A stretch of 36,136 nt of DNA from positions 1 through 36,136 of the forward strand of contig JABFSG010000065.1 of NCBI GenBank assembly GCA_013140715.1, read 5' to 3'. The notes beneath the pieces are model-generated. The model searched no databases. It saw only the letters and a list, made by a program, of their open reading frames with translations, and was not told where the DNA came from. This document shows positions 1-7,412 of the stretch, one piece after another. The translations under genes were made by a program, and so were the position numbers. This stretch comes from Nitrospiraceae bacterium (GTDB taxonomy: Bacteria; Nitrospirota; Nitrospiria; Nitrospirales; Nitrospiraceae). Position 1 is the first letter of the stretch; each line of letters opens with the position of its first letter.

Positions 1-204
1 ACACTCGTCGGCCTCTACGGCTATTCGAAGATCAATACCACCGCGAGCGCCACGGGTAGCCTGATCAGCGAACAGTATATTATCGGATTGAACTATCGCC
101 CGGTAGAAGACTACGTGGTCAAGGTGGAGTACCAATTCAACCAGGGCCAACTCGGGCCGGGGACTTCCGACGGATTTCTCACCTCCGTCGCGTGGATTTT
201 CTAG
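1..204 (+). CDS. C-terminal end of an outer-membrane beta-barrel protein (partial)
   Basis: Frame 1 is open from the first base to TAG at 202-204 and gives the last 67 residues of a protein whose start lies outside the window. The residues alternate polar and hydrophobic, as in beta-strands (for example EQYIIGLNYRP and VVKVEYQFN), and the chain ends in an aromatic residue (VAWIF). A C-terminal Phe is the usual BAM-complex signal of outer-membrane barrels. Only 10 nt separate its stop from the next gene, a PstS-like periplasmic protein, so the two are probably co-transcribed. An oxyanion or phosphate porin would fit this neighbour, but the fragment is too short to name a family. Confidence 0.7.
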   Translation, partial: TLVGLYGYSKINTTASATGSLISEQYIIGLNYRPVEDYVVKVEYQFNQGQLGPGTSDGFLTSVAWIF

Positions 205-214
205 CGGGCATCCC

Positions 215-673
215 ATGAAACTCCTATCCCGCACAAGAATGCGCTGGCCAGCGGCGCTGGCAATCGCGTCCATCCTTTGGGTCTGCTCTGCCTTTGGCCA
301 GCCAGACTCCATTGCCATAATCGTCAACAAAAATAATCCCTCGACCCAAATGAGCGCAGCAAGCGTCGCCGCCATGTATCGAGGCGAGACCCTCCATTGG
401 CAGGGAGGAGAAAGAATTAAACTGGTCAACCGCGACCTCTCAACCGAGACGAGACAGCTCTTTTATCTGCAAGTGCTGAATGCGAAACCGGATCAAGTAT
501 TTTATCGCCAGGGCACACCGATTCCCGTGCAGAGTGTGATCGAGCGGTCGGACGAGGCGGTCGTCCGCTTCGTCGGCAGCATCGAAGGCGCAATCGGATA
601 TGTCAGCCTGTCACGGCTCAAACAGATCGACGACGGCCTCGTGAAGGTGATCCTGGTCATCGAGAAGCCATAA
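215..673 (+). CDS. PstS-like periplasmic phosphate-binding-domain protein
   Basis: This 152-residue protein has a signal peptide (charged start, hydrophobic residues 12-25, likely cleavage near SAFG-Q). The rest matches the short PstS/PBP-like domain: an AAMYRGETLHWQGG segment, then VNRDLS, RQLFYLQVL, DEAVVRFV and GAIGYVS near the end. Such short single-domain proteins are known as phosphate-type substrate-binding proteins without their own ABC transporter. It is about half the length of true PstS (about 320 residues), so it probably acts as a periplasmic binder or sensor rather than a transport component. It is placed between a barrel protein and a membrane sensor kinase, with 10 nt on either side, suggesting that it presents a ligand to the kinase. 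The ligand is inferred, not shown. Confidence 0.82.
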   Translation: MKLLSRTRMRWPAALAIASILWVCSAFGQPDSIAIIVNKNNPSTQMSAASVAAMYRGETLHWQGGERIKLVNRDLSTETRQLFYLQVLNAKPDQVFYRQGTPIPVQSVIERSDEAVVRFVGSIEGAIGYVSLSRLKQIDDGLVKVILVIEKP

Positions 674-683
674 AGACGTCACT

Positions 684-2606
684 ATGCTGATCCCCCTGTT
701 GATAAAAAATTCCTTGCCACACAAGCTGATGGCCCTCTTCTTCGCCGTCTTCTTCTGCTCTGTCTTCGGCTTGACCTATTTCGCCTATACCTCCAGCCGC
801 AACGCCATGTTCCAGGAATTCAAGATACGGGGACAAACGCTCGCAAAGGCCATCGCCTCGGAAGCGCGAACCTATTATCGGGAACAGGACGTCGAAGGCT
901 TGACCTCTCTTCTCCAGTCCCTTGGTGAAGCCGATGATGTCATCGCTATTCTTGCCTATCAGCCCTCGAAAGACCTGTGGATCGAATTCGCCGGAATCGA
1001 ACTCACCACCGAGGATCTGGGCTTCCCAGGGATAGGCGACGTGTGGCAGAGAGATGCGGTCCTCAAGAAGGGACACAACGTCTCGGAGTTTGGAAACGCC
1101 GTGTTCGACTCCTCGAACCAAACAAAGAAGAGCAGCCTGGCCTCGACTCCACAAGACGGATGGATCAGGGTCTTCCTGGATCGGAGGGCGCTCGAACAGC
1201 GACTCAACTCACTGATCATCCAAACCCTGTCAGTCAGCGCCCTGACGATCCTGCTCGGAGGCATCCTGTTCATCCTGTTGCTCAAACGATCCCTTCATGT
1301 CATCGCGCCCCTCACTGCGGCGATCAAGAAGGTCGCGCAGGGGGATTTGCAGACGACCGTCTCCGTATCGAGCAACGACGAGTTGGGCGAGCTGGCAAAA
1401 TGCTTCAACAGCATGACCGAACAGTTACTGCATACCACCGTGTCCAAGAACTATGTGGACAATGTTATTCGTTCCATGAACGATACCCTCATCGTCTTCA
1501 ATCCGGATGGCACGATACGCAGCGCCAACCGCGCAGCCTTGGATCTCCTCGGCTATGAGGAAGTGGAATTGTTGGACCAAGAGGCATCGATCATTTTTCC
1601 GCCGAATGAAAACCCATTGCGCGGAACGCAGCAGGGCGACATCCTGGCACAGGGCGCACTCGATCAGCTCGCCACGAACTATCTGGCAAAAAATGGCCGA
1701 ACCTTCCCGATGCTCTTCTCTGCCGCCGTCATGCGGAACGAGGACGGAACAAGTCAGGGAATCGCTTGTGTGGCGAAGGATATTACCGACCTGAAAGAGG
1801 CGGAACAGGCGACCCAGGAGGCCCATCAGAAACTGAAACTGCTCGCCCGATTGCGGTCGCAATTTTTTGCCGACATCAGCCATGAGCTTCGAACGCCCTT
1901 GACCGTCATCCGCGGCGAGGCCGAAGTGACCCTGCGGGGTAAGGATAAGCCCCTAACCGAATACAAAACCGCACTGGGCCGGATCGTCATCCTTACCAAC
2001 CAGCTGAATAAACTTGTGAGCGATCTACTGTTCCTGGCACGATCGGAGTCGAATACCCTGGAAATCGGCAGACAGCCGACCCGACTGCGCGAGATCCTGC
2101 AGGAAGTCCATCGGGAAGCCCAAATACTCGCCCTACGCCGTGGGACCGTGGCGAACCTGGCCGCTCCGGCCAACCCCCTCGTTGTGGAAGGAGATCCCCA
2201 GCGCTTGCACCAATTGTTCATGATACTGGTCGACAACTCGATAAACTATTTGAAACAGGACGGAACCGTTGAAATCCATGTCGCGACATCGGACAAGCAT
2301 GTGGCGGTGACGGTCGCGGACAATGGGATGGGAATCCCTGCTGCAGATCTTCCTCACGTTTTTGAACGATTCTATCGGGTGAAGCGGCAGCACCGGTCCT
2401 CCCACCCAGGTTCAGGATTGGGCTTGCCTATTGCCAAGTGGATTACGGAGGCTCACGGAGGGACAATCTCTCTCACCAGCATCGTGGACCAAGGGACCAC
2501 AGTGACCGTTCGGCTGCCTCTCAGCAGTACTGCAGGGCACTGCATAAACGAAGTGAACGAGGAACAACAGGCCTACTCTCCCGACCAACAAGAGGTCCAG
2601 CGATGA
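684..2606 (+). CDS. Membrane sensor histidine kinase (HAMP-PAS-HisKA-HATPase)
   Basis: This 640-residue inner-membrane kinase has TM1 at about 15-36, a periplasmic sensor of about 140 residues, TM2 at about 180-200, HAMP at about 201-255 and PAS at about 258-370 (ending in the typical ACVAKDITDLKEAE). A HisKA domain follows with phospho-accepting His400 in FADISHELRTPL, then the HATPase with N-box DNSINYL (517-523), G1 DNGMG (546-550) and G2 GSGLGL (577-582). All catalytic motifs are present. It overlaps the following response regulator by ATGA, so the two form a translationally coupled pair. The architecture is PhoR-like in its TM plus PAS, and the PstS-like gene immediately upstream supports a phosphate-type signal by inference. 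The signal itself cannot be read from the sequence. Confidence 0.95.
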   Translation: MLIPLLIKNSLPHKLMALFFAVFFCSVFGLTYFAYTSSRNAMFQEFKIRGQTLAKAIASEARTYYREQDVEGLTSLLQSLGEADDVIAILAYQPSKDLWIEFAGIELTTEDLGFPGIGDVWQRDAVLKKGHNVSEFGNAVFDSSNQTKKSSLASTPQDGWIRVFLDRRALEQRLNSLIIQTLSVSALTILLGGILFILLLKRSLHVIAPLTAAIKKVAQGDLQTTVSVSSNDELGELAKCFNSMTEQLLHTTVSKNYVDNVIRSMNDTLIVFNPDGTIRSANRAALDLLGYEEVELLDQEASIIFPPNENPLRGTQQGDILAQGALDQLATNYLAKNGRTFPMLFSAAVMRNEDGTSQGIACVAKDITDLKEAEQATQEAHQKLKLLARLRSQFFADISHELRTPLTVIRGEAEVTLRGKDKPLTEYKTALGRIVILTNQLNKLVSDLLFLARSESNTLEIGRQPTRLREILQEVHREAQILALRRGTVANLAAPANPLVVEGDPQRLHQLFMILVDNSINYLKQDGTVEIHVATSDKHVAVTVADNGMGIPAADLPHVFERFYRVKRQHRSSHPGSGLGLPIAKWITEAHGGTISLTSIVDQGTTVTVRLPLSSTAGHCINEVNEEQQAYSPDQQEVQR

Positions 2607-3277
2607 ATATTCTCCTGATCGAAGACGACGAACGAATTTCCAGCTTCCTCAAGCGCGGCCTTGAGGCAGAGGGCCACGTAATCGACCTTGCCCAGAACGG
2701 CCACGAAGGCTTCGACAAGGGCATGAATCCCGCCGACGTGATCATCTTGGACCTCCTGCTGCCGGACAAAAATGGCGACGAAGTCTGCCAGGACCTGCGG
2801 CGCGAAGGGATCAAGACCCCGATCCTGATGCTCACCGCAAAGGACGCCCTCGAAGACAAGCTCCACGGATTCGACTGCGGAGCAGACGACTACCTGACCA
2901 AGCCCTTCGAGTTCGAGGAACTGCTGGTACGCCTCAAGGCCCTATCCCGTCGCCAGCCCCTCCTCAAGACCAGCGAGAAACTGCAGGTGGCCGATCTCAC
3001 ACTGGATCGAGACTCGCAAGAGGTGTATCGCGGAAAGGAGCAGCTCACGCTGACCCGCAAAGAATTCCTCCTGCTTGAATTTCTGATGACCCACGCCAAC
3101 AAGGCCGTCAGCCGCACCTCCATACTCGAACGGGTGTGGGGCTACCATCATGATACTCTCACCAACAGCGTCGATGTCTATATCGGTTTTCTTCGCAAAA
3201 AAATCGACACAGGGCGAGAACGCAAGCTCCTTCATACGGTCAGGGATTTCGGCTACAAGATCAAAGACCCAGACTAA
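2603..3277 (+). CDS. OmpR/PhoB-family response regulator (RR1)
   Basis: This 224-residue DNA-binding response regulator starts at the ATG inside the ATGA overlap with the kinase stop. The receiver has the acidic pair at 8-9, phospho-Asp50 (IILDLLLP), Thr78 and Lys100 (YLTKPFEF). The winged-helix output domain covers about 128-222 with ERVWGY and a recognition helix TNSVDVYIGFLRKKI. It is the cognate partner of the kinase at 684. A close paralogue lies at 4749 with an almost identical recognition helix, so both should bind the same DNA sites. Candidate sites are the 11-nt direct repeats found at 3341 and 5453. The true regulon is inferred. Confidence 0.95.
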   Translation: MNILLIEDDERISSFLKRGLEAEGHVIDLAQNGHEGFDKGMNPADVIILDLLLPDKNGDEVCQDLRREGIKTPILMLTAKDALEDKLHGFDCGADDYLTKPFEFEELLVRLKALSRRQPLLKTSEKLQVADLTLDRDSQEVYRGKEQLTLTRKEFLLLEFLMTHANKAVSRTSILERVWGYHHDTLTNSVDVYIGFLRKKIDTGRERKLLHTVRDFGYKIKDPD

Positions 3278-3340
3278 AGTAGGGATAGATCAGTCTCGGC
3301 TTCTCTTCTTCTCTCTCTAATCTGGACATTTTTCTCATTT

Positions 3341-3384
3341 TTTCATCCTTCCTTCACCTGCTTTTCATGTGGCGCTGGTAGAGT
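3341..3384 (+). promoter_or_regulatory. PhoB/OmpR-type direct-repeat promoter upstream of the microprotein and receiver-PilZ gene
   Basis: Three half-sites with an exact 11-nt period are visible: TTTCATC at 3341, CTTCACC at 3352 and TTTCATG at 3363. A -10-like TAGAGT follows at 3379-3384, nine bases after the last half-site. No good -35 is present, as expected for class II activation by PhoB-like regulators, whose pho box consists of two 7-mers 11 nt apart. It sits directly downstream of the OmpR-type regulator gene. The binding protein is inferred. Confidence 0.6.
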
Positions 3385-3474
3385 GCACCCATGGGATTCG
3401 GGCGATCTCAATCGGTCTAGCGCCTGGGGGCCTCACGAATCAGCAGGGAGCGTGATAAAAAGGAGGATCTCACC

Positions 3475-3600
3475 ATGGGACTTCATTTCTTCACATCACT
3501 TCTTCTCAGCTGGGTCTGCCTGTCACTCTCAATCGGCGCCATCATGGTTTTTGCCTCACTCGGCCAAAATGGCAGGAACCATTTTGGGAGTCGTACCTAA
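3475..3600 (+). CDS. 41-residue membrane microprotein (unrecognised)
   Basis: A short open frame runs from ATG 3475 to TAA 3598-3600. It is preceded by one of the best Shine-Dalgarno sequences in the window (AAGGAGG at 3460-3466, 8 nt before the ATG). The product begins MGLHFFTSLLLSWVCLSL, continues hydrophobic to about residue 28 and ends in a short basic polar tail (GQNGRNHFGSRT). It is therefore a single-pass membrane peptide. Its stop lies 4 nt before the start of the receiver-PilZ gene in another frame, an arrangement typical of translational coupling. It lies under the 11-nt repeat promoter. I recognise no family. A leader peptide controlling the next gene or a small membrane partner of the signalling system are both possible. 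Confidence 0.6.
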   Translation: MGLHFFTSLLLSWVCLSLSIGAIMVFASLGQNGRNHFGSRT

Positions 3601-3604
3601 CGCC

Positions 3605-4513
3605 ATGACACAAAGGACGACGGAACAGCCTCTCTCGAATGATCGGCCCAAACGAATTCTCCTGGTTGAAGACGATGTGCGCATCGTCAACTTCATGCAG
3701 CGAGGCCTGGAGGCCGAAGGCATAACACTGGATGTCGCCTCAGCGAAGGTTCTTGCCCTCCGCTTGGCCGAGTCGCATTGCTACGATACCATCATTTTTG
3801 ACATCTTTCTCGGAGATGACAACGGTCTAGATATCTGCCGGACCCTCCGGCAGCACGCGGTCACTACTCCGATCCTGGTCATGACAGCCAAGGACAGTAG
3901 GGAGCTGCGCGAAGCCAGTGTGCGGGCCGGGGCGAATGCGTTTCTCACGAAACCCTTCTCTTTCGAGGACCTTCTCAGCACGCTGGAAAAAATGTGTCAG
4001 GTTTGTTCGAAAATTGAGAACGCACAAGCCAATGGGGTTGCCGACGCACGCTCTCATTTGAACCACGAACCTCCCGGCTTCCAGAAGCCGAGGAAGCTAA
4101 GATGGCCTGTGTGGTCATCGTTCATCCCTAAACAGAATATTTCTTCTACAGCGGAGGCCGACGTGGAACAGACGGAGTGGGAATGGCAGATAGCGGGTGG
4201 GCAAAATGGGCACAGCGAACGAGCCGCCTTGTTAAGACCGGTCTTATACGAGATGACGGCGTCTATGGGAGTCCCAACTCAATCATCTCACCGAGGGAAG
4301 GTGCTCTCGTTGAACATCAGCAGCGGAGGGATGCTGGTCCTAATGGACCAGTCACCGACGGTTGGACAGGTCTTAAAAGTCCACATTCCTACGCCCATCT
4401 TGCAGACAGAAACACCGACCCTTGCCGAAGTGCGCTGGACCAGAAGACTGCCATTCGATAAGCCAGAGGGCAATGAAGCCTATCTTGTCGGATTGAAGTT
4501 CATGTTTTGTTGA
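3605..4513 (+). CDS. Receiver-PilZ protein (response regulator with putative c-di-GMP output)
   Basis: This 302-residue soluble protein has a receiver at about 16-130 with the acidic pair at 23-24, phospho-Asp66 (TIIFDIFLG), Thr94 and Lys116 (FLTKPF). A low-complexity linker of about 90 residues follows, then a C-terminal PilZ domain at about 206-302 with the conserved (D/N)xSxxG motif as NISSGG (237-242). The RxxxR half of the c-di-GMP site is not clear, so nucleotide binding is uncertain. The start at 3605 is chosen because the upstream open frame lacks coding character and an independent small gene with a strong Shine-Dalgarno ends 4 nt before it. The receiver closely resembles the stand-alone receiver at 5597, suggesting an ancestral duplication. 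Its likely role is to connect phosphorelay input to c-di-GMP-type control of polysaccharide or motility. Confidence 0.88.
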   Translation: MTQRTTEQPLSNDRPKRILLVEDDVRIVNFMQRGLEAEGITLDVASAKVLALRLAESHCYDTIIFDIFLGDDNGLDICRTLRQHAVTTPILVMTAKDSRELREASVRAGANAFLTKPFSFEDLLSTLEKMCQVCSKIENAQANGVADARSHLNHEPPGFQKPRKLRWPVWSSFIPKQNISSTAEADVEQTEWEWQIAGGQNGHSERAALLRPVLYEMTASMGVPTQSSHRGKVLSLNISSGGMLVLMDQSPTVGQVLKVHIPTPILQTETPTLAEVRWTRRLPFDKPEGNEAYLVGLKFMFC

Positions 4514-4748
4514 ATCATGCCTCGTAGAGCGGGACATCGGCTCCACAAAGAGATCGCGTGACTCAGAAACGCGAAGCCTGGCAACCTTCATTCTTCAGCA
4601 TCTGGATCCTCCGTTTACCTTTTCCCCGCTCAACCGTCCAATCCTGTACAGAGGGCTAGGCGCCAACAAGAAGGGCGTCAGTCCCGATTGCCCCCACTGT
4701 CAAGATAGGCAAGCCCTACAGTCGGCTGGATCAGCCGACGAGATTATT
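4514..4748 (+). other. Intergenic region between receiver-PilZ and RR2, with a hairpin at the start codon
   Basis: These 235 nt contain no convincing gene. The clear feature is a perfect inverted repeat GTCGGCTG-GAT-CAGCCGAC (4721-4739), ending 9 nt before the RR2 start codon and overlapping the weak ribosome-binding region (GACGAGA). It could act as an operator or as an mRNA hairpin limiting initiation. No 11-nt repeat array is seen here, unlike the neighbouring upstream regions. Confidence 0.5.
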
Positions 4749-5423
4749 ATGCGCGTTCTGGTGATCGAAGACGACGAGCGGATTTCAAGCTTCATCAAAC
4801 GGGGCCTGGAAGCAGACGGCTACCTGGTCGACGTCGCTCACGACGGCCAGGAAGGCGTTCAGAAAGGCATAGACCCCTATGACATCATCGTCCTCGACCT
4901 GCTGCTTCCCGGGAAAAACGGCCATGAGATCTGCCAGGATCTGCGCCGTGAGCAGGTCAAGACTCCGATCCTGATGCTTACCGCGAAAGACACACTGCAA
5001 GATAAACTGAGCGGCTTCGATAAGGGAGCGGACGATTATCTCACCAAGCCATTCGCGTTCGAGGAACTCCTCGCGCGAATCAAGGCGTTACTTCGACGGA
5101 AACCCTCTTACGATGAGGCGACCACCTTGCTGCAGGTGGCCGATCTGGCATTGAATCGAGAGACCCGCGAAGTATGCCGCGGAGCCCAGGCGATTGCGTT
5201 GACCAAGCAGGAGTTTGACCTTCTCGCATTCCTGATGTCCCATCCCAATAAAGCATTAAGCCGCGTGTCCATTCTCGAACAGGTCTGGGGATACCATTAC
5301 GACACCCTCACCAACGTCGTCGATGTCTATATCGGTTACCTTCGCAAAAAAATCGATGGCAGCCACAAGAAAAAGCTTCTTCAGACCGTGCGGGATATCG
5401 GATACAAGATCTCCGCAAATTAG
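4749..5423 (+). CDS. OmpR/PhoB-family response regulator (RR2, paralogue of RR1)
   Basis: This protein has 224 residues, the same length as RR1 and is highly similar along its whole length (shared EDDERISSF, DLLLP, GADDYLTKPF, ILEqVWGYHyDTLTN). The phospho-Asp is residue 50, Thr78 and Lys100 are conserved, and the winged helix spans about 130-222. Its recognition helix (TNVVDVYIGYLRKKI) differs from RR1 by only two residues. There is no adjacent kinase, so it is an orphan that could share the kinase at 684 or serve another sensor. It precedes the six-unit 11-nt repeat array at 5453 and is a good candidate to bind there. Confidence 0.94.
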   Translation: MRVLVIEDDERISSFIKRGLEADGYLVDVAHDGQEGVQKGIDPYDIIVLDLLLPGKNGHEICQDLRREQVKTPILMLTAKDTLQDKLSGFDKGADDYLTKPFAFEELLARIKALLRRKPSYDEATTLLQVADLALNRETREVCRGAQAIALTKQEFDLLAFLMSHPNKALSRVSILEQVWGYHYDTLTNVVDVYIGYLRKKIDGSHKKKLLQTVRDIGYKISAN

Positions 5424-5452
5424 CCTCCCCAACCCTGCTTCATCGAGATCGT

Positions 5453-5527
5453 TTTCATCCCGCTTTCATCTCATTCTTACGAATTTCTCATTTTCGTTTC
5501 ATTCGGTTCTTACCTTTTCTCTATAGA
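5453..5527 (+). promoter_or_regulatory. Six-unit 11-nt direct-repeat array with -10 (PhoB/OmpR-type promoter)
   Basis: Six half-sites follow in perfect 11-nt phase: TTTCATC 5453, TTTCATC 5464, TCTTACG 5475, TCTCATT 5486, TTTCATT 5497 and TCTTACC 5508. A -10-like TATAGA lies at 5522-5527. The array equals three tandem pho-box-like dimer sites on one face of the helix. It shares its core TTTCAT with the three-unit array at 3341. The first gene downstream is the receiver at 5597, and with no strong terminator before 6136 it could drive the whole polysaccharide operon. The protein bound is inferred (RR1/RR2). Confidence 0.7.
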
Positions 5528-5596
5528 CTCACCCCTTATCGGGCCAGGTTGCGGAATCACCCTCAACCTCATTAATCATCCATATGGTGAACAACG

Positions 5597-6058
5597 GTGC
5601 ATATCCTGCTTGTGGAAGACGATGAGCGGATTGTCAGCTTTATGAAACGCGGGCTTGAAGCTGAAGAATATGAGGTGGATACGGCTTCGGGAAGGGCCGA
5701 GACCTTCGATCTGACTGAATCCCGCACCTATGACTTTATTATCTTGGACATCTTTTTAGGGTCGGATGACGGGCTCGACATCTGCCGGACTCTTCGACAG
5801 CAATCGGTGCAGACCCCCATCCTGGTCACGACGGCCGAGGGTTCCGCAGAGACCAGAAGGGCCAGCGAGGAAGCCGGCGCGGATGCGTACCTTTCAAAAC
5901 CCTTTCCGTTCGAAGATCTCCTGGCGACGATTACACGTCTTCACCAATTTTCTCTGCCTTCCGATGCCCCGGCGCACTCCCGGCACGATCACCTTGGTTC
6001 CCGAAGAAAGAATCGAGAGCGTTTACAAATCGCCGGGGCCAACGTCAAACGACCATAG
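5597..6058 (+). CDS. Stand-alone receiver-domain response regulator
   Basis: This 153-residue protein starts at GTG 5597. The start is set by alignment of HILLVEDDERIVSFMKRG with the other regulators, and the upstream ATG at 5584 is out of frame. The receiver has phospho-Asp51 (FIILDIFLG), Thr79 and Lys101 (YLSKPFPF). After about residue 120 only a short basic tail follows, so there is no output domain. It is closely similar to the receiver of the PilZ protein at 3605 (FMxRGLEAE, DGLDICRTLRQ, FEDLL), as if a copy had lost its PilZ half. As the first gene under the repeat promoter and before the glycosyltransferases, it probably signals by protein contact or as a phosphate sink. Confidence 0.9.
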   Translation: MHILLVEDDERIVSFMKRGLEAEEYEVDTASGRAETFDLTESRTYDFIILDIFLGSDDGLDICRTLRQQSVQTPILVTTAEGSAETRRASEEAGADAYLSKPFPFEDLLATITRLHQFSLPSDAPAHSRHDHLGSRRKNRERLQIAGANVKRP

Positions 6059-6135
6059 AAAGCGAATCATGATTTATCCATACAGCACATTCGCCCACGC
6101 GGTCTCACGGACCGAAAAAGAACGGAGTTGAACAG

Positions 6136-7410
6136 ATGTTAATCATGCTCTACTCACATGATAGTTATGGCCTCGGCCATATTCGCCGCAGCCTTGAAAT
6201 TGCGAAACACCTGTCCGAGAGCATCCCCCTTGCATCGTTGGTCATGCTGACCGGCTCGATGCAGGCTCATGCTTACTCCCTGCCCGAACGCATGGAGTAC
6301 ATCAAGTTGCCGGCGCTTACAAAAGACGCCGGGGGACAGTATCGTTCGCGGCTGCTCCCACACACGATCGATATTACCTTGAAACTTCGGCAGAAGATCA
6401 TTTTAGAAAGCATCCGCGATTTGAAACCCGACGTCTTCCTGGTTGACAAGGCGCCGGCAGGAATACTGGGGGAACTATTACCGGCCCTCCACTTCCTCAA
6501 GACCAAACTGCCTAAAACCAGAATCGTCTTAGGCATGCGCGATATCGAAGATCATCCCGACCATGTCCAGGCAGAATGGGCCAAATCCGGCGTTGTGCCG
6601 TTATTGGAAAACACGTATCACTCCATTTTCCTTTATGGTGCGCGCTCTATCTACGATCCGGTCAAAGAATATGGGCTGTCTCCCTCCATTGAAAAAAAGC
6701 TCGTGTCTTGTGGCTATATAGGCAGAAATCAACCGGTACGGTCTAGAGAATGCATTCGAGGGGAATTGACGGTGCAGACCGATCGTTTGGTGTTGGTCAC
6801 GCCGGGCGGCGGGGACGATGGATATTCCATACTGGAGACCTACGTTCGAATGTTGCAGAAAAAATTCGCGGCCAGTCGCCCGGATTTCGATACCTTGATG
6901 GTCACCGGTCCTTTAATGGATCTGAGCAAACGCCAGCGACTGCAGCAGGCAGCGAGTGCGGACTTGGGGCTGACTGTCACCGACTTCACCCCCCACCTGT
7001 ACGATTATCTGACCGCAGCCGATCTCGTGGTTTCTATGGGTGGATACAACACCGTCGTCGAAATAATGACCGCCAACCAACGCGGAATCATTGTGCCACG
7101 CATCCATCCGCGCCTGGAGCAATGTATCCGGGCTGAACGTCTTGCGGCCAAAGGCCTCATCGACATGATCCATCCGACAGAGTTGAACCCCGACAGTCTA
7201 TTTCATGCAGTCAACCGCTCACTGCACCAGCCTCGTCCTATTCGCTTACAGGATGTCGGGGTGGGGCTTAACGGTGCGGTCAATGTGTCCAGGGTTCTGA
7301 AGCAACTGTATCTCGAAAGCCAAGTCCTCGAGCCACGCGCAGTGCCATTCCGCAGAGCCTCGATTCTCGGCGCTGCACCAGCACTCGTGGAAGCAGAGGC
7401 TACGGTCTAA
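6136..7410 (+). CDS. GT28/MurG-like glycosyltransferase
   Basis: This 424-residue predicted GT-B glycosyltransferase resembles COG4671-type proteins. The N-terminal lobe starts with a glycine-rich loop HDSYGLGHIRRSLEIA (8-23). The C-terminal nucleotide-sugar lobe has VTPGGGDDGYS (221-231), MVTGPL (255-260) and VVSMGGYNTVVEIM (298-311), equivalent to the donor-binding GGxxT region of MurG. Its Shine-Dalgarno is GGAG, 8 nt upstream. It opens a run of genes separated by 2-7 nt or overlapping. A paralogous lobe is found in the fusion protein at 15554. It probably transfers a sugar from a nucleotide donor to a growing surface polysaccharide or lipid carrier on the cytoplasmic side. Donor and acceptor are unknown. 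Confidence 0.85.
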   Translation: MLIMLYSHDSYGLGHIRRSLEIAKHLSESIPLASLVMLTGSMQAHAYSLPERMEYIKLPALTKDAGGQYRSRLLPHTIDITLKLRQKIILESIRDLKPDVFLVDKAPAGILGELLPALHFLKTKLPKTRIVLGMRDIEDHPDHVQAEWAKSGVVPLLENTYHSIFLYGARSIYDPVKEYGLSPSIEKKLVSCGYIGRNQPVRSRECIRGELTVQTDRLVLVTPGGGDDGYSILETYVRMLQKKFAASRPDFDTLMVTGPLMDLSKRQRLQQAASADLGLTVTDFTPHLYDYLTAADLVVSMGGYNTVVEIMTANQRGIIVPRIHPRLEQCIRAERLAAKGLIDMIHPTELNPDSLFHAVNRSLHQPRPIRLQDVGVGLNGAVNVSRVLKQLYLESQVLEPRAVPFRRASILGAAPALVEAEATV

Positions 7411-7412
7411 CC

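Noticed and set aside
3383..3604. N-terminal extension of the receiver-PilZ gene from ATG 3383
   Set aside because: It overlaps the promoter repeat region, shows no coding character and would cross the separate microprotein gene with a strong Shine-Dalgarno. Start 3605 is chosen.
5453..5514. CRISPR-like interpretation of the 11-nt repeats
   Set aside because: The units are 7 nt in 11-nt phase followed by a -10, which fits tandem regulator half-sites.
6069..6131. 20-codon frame before the first glycosyltransferase
   Set aside because: It has a weak ribosome site and no recognisable feature; probably untranslated leader.
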